Origin: Pieris napi
Taxonomy: Eukaryota; Arthropoda; Insecta; Lepidoptera; Pieridae
Length of the DNA stretch: 64,000 nucleotides
Reading direction: 5' to 3'
Assembly: GCF_905475465.1 (NCBI RefSeq)
Contig: NC_062247.1
Coordinates: forward strand, 2,790,001-2,854,000
Part shown: one piece after another, positions 31,378-41,849 of the stretch
How the letters are laid out: each line of letters opens with the position of its first letter
Numbering within the stretch: position 1 is the stretch's first letter
The notes under the pieces: generated by a model
Database searches by the model: none
Told to the model about the DNA's origin: nothing
Seen by the model: only the letters and a program-made list of their open reading frames with translations
Program-made: the position numbers and the translations under genes

Positions 31378-31855
31378 TCTATATATATAAAAATGAAACC
31401 CGTTTTCCGTTGTCACGACATAACATGAAAACGGCTGGACCGATTTGTCTGATTTTTTTTTTGTTGTGTTTGTAATTGTCAGGAGAAGGTTCTTATAAAA
31501 GAAAAGCAGAAAAAAATTGCGCGGAAAATTAGAAAATTTAAGAATACTTAACCACCATACGATTCGAACTTTTTGATGTAACCTTATGGCGTTTCACATA
31601 ACATTGACAGAATGCGTGCTGCAAATATCGTCAAAGAGGATGTAAGAAAAATTAATATCGTTCAAAATAAATGCTTCGATCGGAGTTATTATATTGATAA
31701 TATAATAATATGCGAGCCAGAAAAACAAACAAAGAATGTTGCATAAAGCATTAGAATAATAAACACTTTGTTTCTGAAATATTTTTTAATTAATTATACC
31801 AATTTGAAATCAATATTCAAAGTTAAGACAGGACAACGTCTGTCGGGTCCGCTAG
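31378..31855 (+). mobile_element. Non-autonomous Helitron, type 3/2 hybrid
   Basis: The 5' end TCTATATATATAAAAATGAA with GTTTTCCGTTGTCACGACAT matches type 3 (9933, 62588). The 3' end GGACAACGTCTGTCGGGTCC then GCTAG matches type 2 (9712). The element thus joins the 5' end of one group to the 3' end of another, a common outcome of Helitron read-through. It is noncoding. Confidence 0.75.
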
Positions 31856-31873
31856 TATATTATATATATATTA

Positions 31874-32318
31874 CTAGCTGCCCCCTCGAACCTAGTTTCT
31901 CCTTAATGTTATTTTACTTAGCCTAACTACTGTTTTTAGTACATACCAACATGGAACATTTTGCTATGCTACTACGACTGTTCGGTTTTCTGGAATGAAA
32001 ACTGTGTAGGTTTTTCTGTGAATTTTTCCCTATATAAACCTCAGAGTTCAAGTCATAGTGTTTTTAATTAACAAATAAAAAATAGGGGTTGATCGTATAG
32101 GGGTGAAAATTAAGGGTTGTATGTATTTTTTAATGTCGCATAATAAGAAAAAATTTGGGGTTGACACCATCACTGACTTATCACTTAGGGGTTTGAAAGA
32201 TAGATAGTAGCCGATTCTAAGACTTACTGAATATACAAAAAAAATCTTAAGAATCGATCGAGCCGTTTCGGAGGAGTATGGGAGCGAACATTGTGACACG
32301 AGAATTTTATATATTAGA
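31874..32318 (-). mobile_element. Non-autonomous Helitron, type 1 with variant 3' end
   Basis: Read minus, it starts TCTAATATATAAAATTCTCG and ends in AACTAGGTTCGAGGGGGCAG then CTAG. The 5' half matches the other type 1 copies; the 3' half with the GTTTCTCC/GGAGAAAC block matches 58806-59085. It stands 18 bases from the Helitron on the plus strand at 31378-31855. The open frame 32048-32299 is a by-product. Confidence 0.75.
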
Positions 32319-33050
32319 AGATATATATTATAGCGAGATGATCTGTTGAATGCACTAGTATTATAGTTATAAATTTACCATTGAAACCCTTTATTTCTTA
32401 TTAAAATACAGTACAGTCTTGTTTACCACAGTCGCTATTAAAAATTAATTCGTATTAAAATCGGTTAATAGTTCTCAATACCAATGAAACAGTTTCTAAA
32501 ATAAGCTTTCGACCTACCTATTGTTTGAGAAACTTACTTTACTTTACTTCTGGGACCAAAATACAAAAGCATGCATTCAAATGTTACAACTGCAGTAATT
32601 AATTAAATAATTAATTAATTCAAATCGTTACTACAAGTAACGATTAAGTAACGTTTATAATTCAAACAAACACTGTATGATAATGTAATCTATAAATTCA
32701 TATCGGGCAAACATCAATCTTCTCAATGTGACCCTCTACGAATTCTATTCCTACTTCCAAAAATTGTGTCCCAAGAAATATGCGTTATTGGTATAATGTA
32801 ATAAAATCATATCGATATGAACTCGGGGTATATTCCTTGTATTTGATAGCTGGCTTCGGGCTATGCCATATATGAGTCGGCTAATAATAAGTTTGTCACT
32901 AATACGTTTTATTTTACTGAATTAGGTAGACAATCATGGAACAATTTTCTTTGGCGAGAATTTTTAACCAGTATTTTCTTAATATTTCTCTATCTACTTA
33001 TTTCGCGCACTTAGGGCTACAACGCACTAGCGGCTGGCTTAATAGGTCAA
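32319..33050. other. No gene recognised
   Basis: AT-rich; TAATTAATT-type palindromic runs and the small hairpin ATCGTTACTACAAGTAACGAT lie near 32595-32645. Confidence 0.45.
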
Positions 33051-33051
33051 C

Positions 33052-33315
33052 GACTCATTGGTCTAGTGGTTAGTACCCCTGACTGCGAATCCATGGGTCC
33101 TGGGTTCGATCCCCGGCTGAGACGAACATCGATGTGACGAGCATTTGGTGTTGTGCTTAGGTCTTGGGTGTTTAAATATGTATTTATATGTCTATATGTA
33201 TCTATATGTATCTATAATATGTATGTATATCCGTTGCCTAGTACCCATAACACAAGCTTCACCAGCTTAGCCTGGGACTAGGTCAATTGGTGTGAATTGT
33301 CATTAAAAAAAAAAA
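33052..33315 (+). mobile_element. SINE-B, full length
   Basis: The complete element runs from GACTCATTGGTCTAGTGGTT to the A run at 33304-33315. The B box GGGTTCGATCCCCGG is intact. There is a small expansion of the TATG/TCTA region (TCTATATGTATCTATATG) compared with the 6.9-kb copy. Confidence 0.85.
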
Positions 33316-33364
33316 GGTACAAAATACAATAAAGTTATACCATATTAATAACAATAAAAAAAAT

Positions 33365-33560
33365 TTGAGAAGACACTTCGTGCCGCACACCACCACTTGG
33401 AACCAGCTGCTCATCCAGGTATTATCCCTTACGACTTAGGGGTCTTCAAAGAAAGCCCACCATGACCTTGGCAGCCGCCAATGCACTTGCGAACTGGTGT
33501 TGCATGGGCGGCGGTAAATATTAAAATTTCATCAAAATGACTGCTAATTTTCCTCCTGTC
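33365..33560 (+). repeat. CR1/Jockey-type LINE 3' end fragment
   Basis: GTGCCGCACACCACCACTTG, GAACCAGCTGCTCATCCAG, AGCCGCCAATGCACTTGCGA and TGCATGGGCGGCGGTAAATA match the 6.2-6.46 kb copy in the same orientation. It is diverged and noncoding. Confidence 0.6.
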
Positions 33561-33715
33561 TCATTAAATTCCCAGAGTAAAATTAACTTTATACTCTAAG
33601 CCCGTACAGACTAATACTCAGTTTATATATCTACAATACAAGTGGTTAATTGTAATAGCATCTTGTGCATACAAAATGTTGATTTTGTTTAGAAAAAAAC
33701 TACTGCTTCTAAATT

Positions 33716-34203
33716 GCTACGAAATATTTTTACACGCTTTATATTAGCTTCACCTGTATGTATGTATGTATGTATGTATGTAACCGACTCTTTCGGACTC
33801 AATTTTGACCCACTTTTAACGGACATATTTAATTCAAACTCTGCACACCTGTCAAAGATCGATGACAATGCAATAATCCGAAAAAAAAATGAAAAAAGTA
33901 AAAAACATTTAACTAAAAAATAAATAATAGTTTAAAAAAACTAGAACACACGCTTTATATAGAAAACTAAACTAAATAAATATAGTTAAAAAAACTAAAA
34001 AACAAGCTTTTAAAGCACATCAAACTAAAAAGTGAAAAATAATTCCTAATTTAGGCTGAAAATGGTAATGAACAAAAAATACTGGTATTATTGTGAAAAA
34101 GCGTGGGTTGCTCGATAGACGAAAAATATGGCACAGAGCGTCCCACGCTTTTTCACAATAATACCAGTATTTTTTGTTCATTACCATTTTCAGCCTAAAT
34201 TAG
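33716..34203 (+). mobile_element. Hairpin-bearing repeat, family F, copy 1
   Basis: Starts at the terminal sequence ACACGCTTTATATTAGCTTC with ACCTG and a TATG microsatellite. It continues through CCGACTCTTTCGGACTCAAT and CAAAGATCGATGACAATGCA to an internal hairpin (next entry). Copies in reverse lie at 36052-36378 and 62036-62340. The same terminal sequence appears at the outer ends of copies 2 and 3, so it is probably a terminal inverted repeat of a non-autonomous DNA element. The 33714-33923 frame is not a gene. Confidence 0.6.
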
Positions 34204-34209
34204 GAATTA
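34043..34209. repeat. Long hairpin in family F copy 1
   Basis: The left arm begins AATAATTCCTAATTTAGGCT and runs to AAAAAGCGTGGG. The right arm is its reverse complement, from CCCACGCTTTTTCACAATAA to AGGAATTATT. Arms are about 65 bp and almost identical. The loop of about 35 bases contains GCTCGATAGACGAAAAATAT. Confidence 0.8.
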
Positions 34210-35340
34210 TTAGAATCCAATCTGTATCCTTAAGTAATTAAATTTATGAAATACAAAGTACAAAATCACTCATTATTATGAGTGCAGCTCTACATCAATC
34301 AAAGATAAACTTTACGCGAAGATTGAAACGACTGAGTTGAAGAGGAATTTCCTAAGTTTATTCACAACTTTCAAGTGAAACGAGGGCTTAGGGAATTCAT
34401 ACTCTATATTACTCCAATACCTCTATAGAGCAGTGGTAATTGATTTAATTTAAATCTTAAGAATCAAAATGATGCTAATTGGTTTGTTTTGCAGGTCACA
34501 ACTATATATTTTTGGTTTCGGATCGTTTGTTACAATAACATGTATCTTTTTGTCTTTGGATTTGTTGTATTTTTAAACAAACTTTGCAGTTTTGGAAATG
34601 TATAAAATTCGCGTTTATATGTGGTTAACTCTTGTTTAATTTTTTTATTTACATTTAACCAATAAAATTAACTAACTAGCATTAGTAATATTAGAACTGA
34701 CAAAATATGTTTATTTTTAAAGACCAACATCCCTCTCAAAAATTAGGAAAAAGAAGAAAACGCGACTTTTTGTTTTTTAAGATGGCTGATCGTTTGTGGA
34801 CTTCTGCGTCGAGTAATGCAATGTCACAAGAAGTGTGGGACTATGAGAAGTGTATTCCTATATTCGAACTAAAACTCCTCTATCCCGTCTAAATCGAATA
34901 CTGGGTGACGTGTAACAGCAGAGCAACAACAACAACTATTACCAAACAATAGTGCGGTCGAACCGCGACGCTGATCCTTACAAACGAGTTCCCTTATATG
35001 TATGAGGAACGCTCTCTCGTTCTTCCACGCAAACAAAACACGACCTACCGACGTTAAATCAAATAAATTCATAAAAATATAAACATAATATTACAAGAGA
35101 ACGAACTCATCAAAATTTCCACAAACGAATTTAACAATTTCCAAAAACTTCGAGAACATCGCAGTCATCAATCCGCGGTGTTCTTAATTATTTAATTTTA
35201 ACGATCTAACTGTTTTACTGCCTTTCAGTTTACGAAACTTTTCCCTTGGGTAATATTTTCAAGATAATACTGGAGACATAACTCTCTGGTAAAAAAAATG
35301 CCATGAACCCTTGTAACAAGTTATAATAATGTTTATAGAA
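34210..35340. other. No gene; uncertain GC-richer block
   Basis: A plus-strand frame at 34707-34892 (starts MFIFKDQHPSQKLGKRRKRD) shows no recognisable domain. Bases 34900-35070 are less AT-rich and might be a fragment of an LTR or an exon, but neither repeat ends nor splice sites could be supported. Confidence 0.35.
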
Positions 35341-35342
35341 CA

Positions 35343-35705
35343 GGGAGAACCGAGGCTCATCTGATGCTAACTGATACCGCCGCCCATGGACACTCAATGA
35401 GACAGGGCGAGTGTGTTACCGGCGCTTTAATAAATGGTACATTCTTAAAAGACTAAGTCTGAATTAGTTCGAAAATACTTTAGCGGATAGCTGGTTGCAC
35501 ATAGTAAAAACTGCCAACTCTCCATGGTAAATGCGGTAGGAGATAGAGAGAGAGCCCACATCTCTACGCAACGCTGAGAGATCAAGCCGCTAGGAATGTG
35601 ACTGGTCGTCAATGATTCCAAGTGGAAGGAGATGGTACTGGGAAGTTCCCACCCAGATGTGAAAACAATACTCCATGTGGGGCCGAATTCGCGCTTTATA
35701 GAGTG
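35343..35705 (-). pseudogene. CR1/Jockey-type LINE ORF2 C-terminus
   Basis: Near 35640-35705 the minus strand translates to LYKARIRPHMEYCFHIWVGT, a clear form of the motif LYKAxIRPxxEYCxHxWxGA that follows the polymerase domain in CR1/Jockey elements. Toward 35343 the sequence passes into the same 3' end as at 6.4 kb (antisense CGCCGCCCATGGACACTC). The frame breaks several times between the two. This fragment links the otherwise anonymous CR1/Jockey-type repeats of the window to a reverse transcriptase. Confidence 0.7.
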
Positions 35706-35826
35706 GCAAATAATTATTTTATGTTGCCTTATTATTAAGTTATCCCAATAATTTTTATGATAAAACTTGATACCCTAAAAAAGTATCAAACATTCCAGCT
35801 TTATACTTTGTAGTGAGTTGTGAGTT

Positions 35827-36030
35827 GTGGGTCCCGGATTCGATCCCCGGCTGAGACGAACATCGATGTGATGAGCATTTGGTGTTGTGCTTAGGTCTTG
35901 GGTGGTTAAATATGTATTTATATCTATCTATCTATAATAAAATGTATGTATATCCGTTGCCTAGTACCCATAACACAAGCTTCACCAGCTTAGCATGGGA
36001 CTAGGTAAATTGGTGTGAATTGTCTTTAAA
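35827..36030 (+). mobile_element. SINE-B, 5'-truncated
   Basis: Begins within the B-box region (TGGGTCCCGGATTCGATCCC), lacking the A box, and runs to CAAGCTTCACCAGCTTAGCA and GTGTGAATTGTCTTTAAA. It is next to family F copy 2. Confidence 0.8.
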
Positions 36031-36051
36031 AATAAATAATAGTTTAAAAAA

Positions 36052-36378
36052 ATGTGCCATATTTTTCGTCTATCGAGCAACCCACGCTTTTTCACAATAA
36101 TACCAATATTTTTTGTTTATTACCATTTTCAGCCTAAATTAGTAATTATTTTTCACTTTTTAGTTTTATCTGCTTTAAAAGCGTGTTTTTTAGTTATTTT
36201 AAACTATTATTTATTTTTTTCATTTTTTTTTCGGATTATTGCATTGTCATCGATCTTTGACAGGTGCGCAAAGTTTGAATTAAATCTGTCCGTTAAAAGT
36301 GGGTCAAAATCGAGTCCGAAGGAGTCGGTTACATACATACATACATACAGGTGAAGCTAATATAAAGCGTGTAAAAAA
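36052..36378 (-). mobile_element. Family F repeat, copy 2 (half element)
   Basis: The reverse complement of 33716-34130. It runs from the loop of the hairpin (GTGCCATATTTTTCGTCTAT) at the left to the terminal AGGTGAAGCTAATATAAAGC at the right. The second hairpin arm is missing, so it cannot fold as copy 1 does. Together with copy 1 it forms a widely spaced inverted repeat around 2 kb of unrelated sequence. The plus-strand frame 36052-36354 is a by-product. Confidence 0.6.
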
Positions 36379-36955
36379 AAAAGAATACTTACTGGAACTG
36401 TAATAATTGTGCTTGTTATATTTATTACACACCCCTATTATCCCATTTATCTAAAACCATTTAATTTATCAATATAGGTTAATTAACCATTGACTTCAAT
36501 CACGAGGCGGCGGCGCGAGTTTTGGATTTTATGAGATGAGACAATACAGTTAATATCCTGAAAGCTATCAGTCTAATTACAAAACAAATTCAAGCGGCTC
36601 TATACTTGAGTATATACAAAAAAATACTTGACGAATGACCTCTTCATTTGTTTTTTTTCCTGATGTCGTTGTAGGGAAGACACTAAAACTGATATTAAGC
36701 CACTGGCATTAGTGTTAATATCTAAAAGAGGAAATTATATTATTTATTAATTACTTATTATTTTTTATTGTTAATATAGTATTATTCACAAAGGCAGTAG
36801 TATAAAAAGTTGTGAACTTAATATTAGAATTACATTGATATTAAAAGTTAATACTATATTTTGAGATGATTTTTTCAATACCTTATATTATATTTACAAT
36901 CTTATTGTGAATACATTAAATTATATGCGTATTATCTGGATTCAATTGTTTTCTT
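36379..36955. other. AT-rich stretch, nothing recognised
   Basis: No gene or repeat was recognised. Confidence 0.5.
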
Positions 36956-36957
36956 TA

Positions 36958-37062
36958 TGTAACAGAGGCAAACGGGCAGGAGGCTCACCTTATGTTCAGT
37001 AATACCGCCGCCCATCGGATTGCCCACTGCCTTTTAAGAATTAGTACCTACGCTCTTTTCTT
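36958..37062 (-). repeat. CR1/Jockey-type LINE 3' end fragment
   Basis: GGCAAACGGGCAGGAGGCTC, AATACCGCCGCCCATCGGAT and CCTTTTAAGAATTAGTACC are the antisense of the usual 3' end. A Jockey piece in the same orientation follows directly. Confidence 0.65.
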
Positions 37063-37069
37063 GCTATTT

Positions 37070-37560
37070 TTTTTTTCTGCGGTTATTTGCAATCAGCCCT
37101 CTAAGGCTATGAGCGATTTTCTGTGGTGCTGTCATGTGGAGTGACTTCCCATTGGAAGCATCTACTCATCTTCTGTCTAGAGCTACTGCCGGTCTTCTAG
37201 CTCTAGAATATGGTGACGTTTTAGTCGACTTACATACTGTCTAATGGTGAGTTGGCGAGCAAGTTCATTCGGGTGACAGCTTAACCGCTCTTTGTATTTA
37301 GCTGCTAGTCTCCGAATTTCCTCTTTGATAGTTCTCATTTTAAGGTGTTCGTGAACTTTGTAGTTGGTTATGTACCATGGTACTTTTGCAACTGCTCTTA
37401 GGATCTTGTTCTGTTGTCGCTGGAGTATGTTTATGTTGGTATCACTTCGCTGCCCCACAGTTGAAGGCCATATGTCCAAAAGGGCTTTAGGATGACTTTA
37501 TATATAAGAAGTTTGTTATCTAGAGAAAGTCTTGAGTTTCTTCCTAGCATCCTGTAAAGG
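37070..37560 (-). pseudogene. Jockey-type LINE ORF2 C-terminus, frameshifted
   Basis: The minus strand encodes MLGRNSRLSLDNKLLIYKVI then LKPFWTYGLQLWGS. After a one-base frameshift near 37440 it continues DTNINILQRQQNKILRAVAK, VPWYITNYKVHEHLKM and IKEEIRRLAAKYKERLSCHP. This is the characteristic post-polymerase region of Jockey (LSxxNKxxxYKxxLKPxWTYGxQLWG ... ILQRxQxKxLR ... PWYxxNxxxHxDL ... YxxRLxxHPN). The frameshift and missing N-terminal regions make it nonfunctional. It would encode part of the reverse transcriptase used for target-primed integration. Confidence 0.8.
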
Positions 37561-37925
37561 CTGTTGTACTTCTCTTGCTATATAATAAAATATTTAATAA
37601 ACATGAAAAACGTCTATTGATATTTACAAGTTACAAAGCACGGCTATTGTCGTCAAATACATCCTAGATAAATAAGTATAGGAGCAATAGCAAACATACA
37701 ATATTGACAGATCATTTAATTAAATGAATTGCTAATATAATATTAACACAATTACTGGCGAATGTCGTGTGCGTATATCAATTAGTGTGAGAGTAATCAA
37801 TGGGCTGCTTAAGGACGTACTCGTGTTTAAGTAAGAGATAAACTATGATTATTGTTTAGGCCTTTGAGCAGTGTTATGAACATTTCTTTTCGGGTTCAAA
37901 AACTGTATGGACTGTAAAGAAAAAA
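37561..37925. other. No gene recognised
   Basis: AT-rich DNA with no repeat recognised. Confidence 0.5.
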
Positions 37926-38166
37926 TATTGGCGCTACAAACTTATAGGTCTGGACCACAGATTTCTGTATCTTTTTCGTGATCATTTTATTTTTATGTAT
38001 CTTTTTATTTTCTCAGTCATTACGGTTCCATTTCGAAGTTTTCCTTCGTAGTACGATAAAGTGTCAAACGAAGATAGAAACAGAAAGCCAGTGGTGAACA
38101 GCCGGGGTTTGAACCAACGACTTCAGGGATGAGAGTCGCACGCTGAAGCCACTAGACCAACACAGA
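37926..38166 (-). mobile_element. SINE-A, diverged copy
   Basis: The tail GGCGCTACAAACTTATAGGT is at the left. The B-box region CAGCCGGGGTTTGAACC and the head (TTGGTCTAGTGGCTTCAGCG read minus) are at the right. The middle third is much altered (38000-38060). The head resembles SINE-B slightly more than other SINE-A copies do. Confidence 0.7.
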
Positions 38167-38758
38167 CTAATTGTAAAATAGATTGACGTAATTGTTTGCC
38201 ACACGTGCCTTAAAAGACATTTAATTTAAATTTAGGAGTTATAAGTCAAGGGTATATATATACAAGTGCACTCAGTTCCTTCCCTCTCGTTACCATAAAT
38301 GGGCTATAAAATTATTTATTATGCAAGCCATACCTCCGTGACGGGAATAGCAGATTGTGTAGAAATTATAACAACACTCACACAGAGGCCTTTTCTTTCT
38401 ATGTGCGTAATTAACACGCGCTCGTAAATGAAGACAGAGGAAACCAGGCCTAAGATCCAAAAATCAAAGTCTTAGGTATGGGTTGATCACCTACAGGTAG
38501 ATACAGCCATTTGGCACCTAGAAGTTGCAGCTCCAATGGTTTTTTACTTCAAACAATAATAGGTAGTCCAATGTTAGTTAAGAATAGTATATATTTTCTT
38601 AAATAAACGTTTATAATGTTTGTACAGCTTGCTAGCCAATATACTATGAAATGTGTGTTTAAAACTTATATGTATTGAATGTCAGGAGTATCTGTATTAT
38701 TAGTTAACAAAAAAGATTAGAACGTGTAGGTACTTTACACTTTTAAAATTCACTGAGG
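38167..38758. other. No gene; degraded SINE-A core
   Basis: Bases 38385-38495 (CTTTTCTTTCTATGTGCGTA, GGTTGATCACCTACAGGTAG) are a decayed plus-strand SINE-A body. The rest is AT-rich. Confidence 0.45.
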
Positions 38759-39240
38759 GTAGGTTAGTAACACGTCTGTTCCGCACGAAGTCTCGAAACA
38801 AGAGTGAGTCAACGCCGGTATTGCTTCGCGTTATATAGGTTTCTGCTACAAGATGGCGTTAGTCCGCTAACAGTATATTATACAAAGTAATAATTAAATA
38901 ATTTAATTAAAAGACTGTGGCAAATATTACAAAACTTCGCAGATCAATAGCGTCACCCTAAAGGATCTTTTACAATAATAAAATGTCTGCTATTAAAATC
39001 GTATTCAACGATAAAATATTCGCCATACTTACAGGCTATAAAAATGCAAAGCATATCACGTTACGGGCGTGGCCATTAATTTCGGGACGTTGCGGGATGT
39101 CGATACAAATATTGATAAAAGGCACCGCTAAGCGCCGACGTGTCAAAACTGACGCAATGCCTGCAGCCGTTTCGTTACGTGACTATAATGCCGACGGTGG
39201 AGACATACATACATTAGAAATGGTCGACAAGTAATGTATC
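38759..39240 (+). other. GC-richer island with an 83-codon frame
   Basis: The block is less AT-rich and contains CpG-rich patches (TAAGCGCCGACGTGTC, ATGCCGACGGTGGAG). A plus-strand ATG frame at 38983-39234 begins MSAIKIVFNDKIFAILTGYK and ends HTLEMVDK. I recognise no family, signal peptide or membrane segment. No splice context was established. It may be a short gene, exon, regulatory island or chance. Confidence 0.25.
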
Positions 39241-39373
39241 TTTAAGAAACGAAACAAATATTTTAAAATCCTATCTGTATAAGTGCGGCGGGCTGTAAGT
39301 CACATCGGAGAAGTATGGCATGACACTGCCGCCTTCTTGTTTTTTTATGGACTATCGGAAAATATATAATATA

Positions 39374-39642
39374 CTAGCTAACCGGGCAAACGTCGTTTTG
39401 CCATGTATATCATTTATAATAAAAAAATAGGGGTTGACGTTGAGGGGTGAAAGTTAGGGGTTGTATGTATTTTTTAATGCTGTATCATAAGGAAATAAAA
39501 ACAGAAAATAATAATAATAAAATAGATGTTATCCGATTCTCAGACATACCCAATATGCACACAAAATTTTATGAGAATCAGTCGAGCCGTTTCGGAGGAG
39601 TTTAACCACCAACACCGCGATATGAGAATTTTATATATTAGA
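39374..39642 (-). mobile_element. Non-autonomous Helitron, type 1
   Basis: Read minus, it starts TCTAATATATAAAATTCTCA and ends GGCAAACGTTTGCCC-like (here CAAAACGACGTTTGCCCG) before GTTAGCTAG, inserted after A/before T as usual. It is close to the 29263 copy but shorter. Confidence 0.8.
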
Positions 39643-40374
39643 TAATACGAGAATTTTTGTGGAACAAATCGTTTGACACCCTAATTAATCCGACGAGTTC
39701 GATTAAGGCCCACGCGACTGGGCCGCTGGTACCAGAGCTATGAGCTTAATTTTTCTTATACATTTCGGTACAAATGACCCACTATTTTGTGTCACTATCT
39801 TCCGGCCTATATCGATACGGCTATTTTTACTCATCTCATAAGCTTTAGTATTTGGCATCAGTTATTATTTTAATCGCTTTTTAAAAATAAAATCGATTTT
39901 TTATTTTTAAAAAGCGATTAACCTTTTTATCACGTTCGTTGTTTCAGCCTGTCGATGTCTAATGCTGGAACTAGACCGGTTCCCCTCCCTCTGCATACGA
40001 CACTTTCCTTCACCAGGTCATCTTATCATAAACTGAGCTATTAAAAAGTATAACATCAAAATACAGCTATGACATAAATAGTTAATATCTAAACAAGTAC
40101 GGGATGTCAGCACTAAGAGACCTAAGGTAACAGACGGAGCCCTACGGGTAGGATCAAAGGGACGAGGTGATGGGATTATCTTAAAGCTATCGGACAGGCT
40201 AACCACGCCACGCCCTAATTAAGGGCTTGAAGTAGTCTTCGCCACTTTGAGATGAATTGAAATGGATAAGACAGAGCAATATTCAAATCTCATTTATTGT
40301 TCAAAGACAATATCTTAAATACTACGTACTATTCACACATCGGTAATATTATTCCAGTGAGCTGTTGGTGTATT
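39643..40374. other. No gene; one short palindrome
   Basis: At 39870-39920, TAATCGCTTTTTAAAAATAA is followed after a few bases by its reverse complement (arms about 22 bp). It may be a tiny hairpin insertion. The rest is unassigned. Confidence 0.5.
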
Positions 40375-40515
40375 GCACACCTTACGTTTGCGTCTTGTTC
40401 CCACGAGAATGTAAGTGCGTGCTCCTATTTCACATTGCCAGTTCTTCTCTCCCGTTCTACGCCCTTGATTTGAGAACTGGCAGTAAATTTAAAATTAGAA
40501 GCATTAATATGTATT
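40375..40515 (+). repeat. L3 retrotransposon end with internal deletion
   Basis: GTAAGTGCGTGCTCCTATTT joins directly to ATTGCCAGTTCTTCTCTCCC, omitting about 150 bp present at 30.7 and 41.4 kb. Otherwise it is nearly identical to those copies. Confidence 0.65.
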
Positions 40516-40580
40516 CCCAACTCCCATCTGCAGTCCTGATATAGCGTCGAGGAATAGATTTTTTCCCTATACCTATCTAC

Positions 40581-40742
40581 GGTAAATATTCCGTATCACG
40601 GCACCAGCGATTTTGAGGCTGATTTTTTTTTATGACTTCGTCATGAGTTCTCAGCACCTAGTTATGATGTTTACAGATCATAACGCGACTAAAAAAAAAA
40701 TCAGCCTCAAAATCGCTGGTGCCGCGATACGGAATATTTACC
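40581..40742. mobile_element. MITE with 8-bp duplication CTATCTAC
   Basis: The termini GGTAAATATTCCGTATCACG and, from the right, GGTAAATATTCCGTATCGCG, continue as GCACCAGCGATTTTGAGGCT for about 55 bp on both sides. CTATCTAC is present directly outside each end (40573-40580, 40743-40750). An 8-bp duplication points to hAT or another 8-bp-duplicating superfamily, but the ends do not start CA as hAT ends usually do. It is 162 bp and noncoding. Confidence 0.8.
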
Positions 40743-40750
40743 CTATCTAC

Positions 40751-41142
40751 AATAAGCCTCTTGGTTTTTACCAGATTTTATGACTGATTTTGAGGCAATG
40801 TAATGTAAATATTTTTTTTAGTCATGGTTTCTAATACTGAACCTATAATTGTTAAATTTTCGATTCAATATAATCTCGTCCTTAATTGTTACGTTAATCT
40901 CAAACGATAAGATCTTTTAATCAACATTCCAGCGTTCAGAACCGTATGTATCTGGAGGTTAAGGACAGAAGTGTCAAGTCGTGAGTGAGTCCTAGCATAC
41001 GAGTTCGGACTAACTACCTTCACACACCTGTCTATAATTTGCATATTAAGATGTACGCCCAGTTTCTAACTATATTTTACGACGTCGAACATATGAAGCT
41101 TTGCTGTATATTAAAATGTATGTATAATGATGCAATATTAAT
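40751..41142. other. No gene recognised
   Basis: AT-rich DNA between the MITE and the L3 copy. Confidence 0.5.
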
Positions 41143-41712
41143 TATTTTTATGTAGCCAAGTTCACATTTCAAGGATCGTCATGCTCGCTTAAATGTCATT
41201 GCTTGTGGCGTCCATGCGTCGGGTTGTCTCTCTCTCTAAAATATGGCGAGGGGGCCGATGGCTGGCCATGCGTCATGCTCGTGAACGGGTGCTGCTTGTG
41301 GTGACTGGTCGTACTTAAATTCGTGTATGCGGTGATGTTGGTTATTTCGACAATGTGTTTGCGTGTTGTTCCCACGAGAATGTAAGTGCGTGCTCCTATT
41401 TCACCATGCCTCCTGCTGATAGAGGACAAATCTTTGTTTTTAATTTATGTTATTATTATGAATTACTTAAAATGTCACATGGGACATGGTGTAATGGTTG
41501 CAGCTCCTTACAAACATTTTTTAAAACAAAAAAATGGCGATTAAAATGAGTGGCGGAGAGTTTATTGCCAGTTCTTCTCTCCCTTTCTACGCCCTTGATT
41601 TGAGAACTGGCAGTAAATGTAAAATTAGAAGCATTAATATGTATTTCTTTACTGACGAGTCATAAGTGTAAGTTATGTTACCTATATGATTAAATGATTT
41701 TTTACTTTTTGA
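41143..41712 (+). repeat. Non-LTR retrotransposon 3' region (L3), longest copy pair
   Basis: Near-identical to 30495-31038 over its whole length. It includes ATGGCGAGGGGGCCGATGGC and GAGAACTGGCAGTAAATGTA, ending in a TGATTTTTTAC-type tail. The two copies lie 10.6 kb apart in direct orientation. Confidence 0.65.
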
Positions 41713-41849
41713 TTTACTTACTTTTAATACAATGTATCAAATACATGTTACCCATTGTGGTAAGAGAATTATATAGTGTATTTATGAAGAATTGAAAAAA
41801 AGATCCTAATAATTATATATTATCGCAGAATGTGAAATAGTAACAAGAA

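Noticed and set aside
34870..35100. Possible LTR remnant
   Set aside because: GC-richer with a TATA-like block, but no TG...CA ends, no second LTR and no primer-binding site were found.
36052..36354. 100-codon plus-strand frame rich in F and I
   Set aside because: It lies wholly in family F copy 2 and includes the TATG microsatellite (translated THT/YIHT); the other copies do not keep it.
38983..39234. Calling the 83-codon frame a gene
   Set aside because: No homologue is recognised and no transcript evidence is available; kept only as an island to check.
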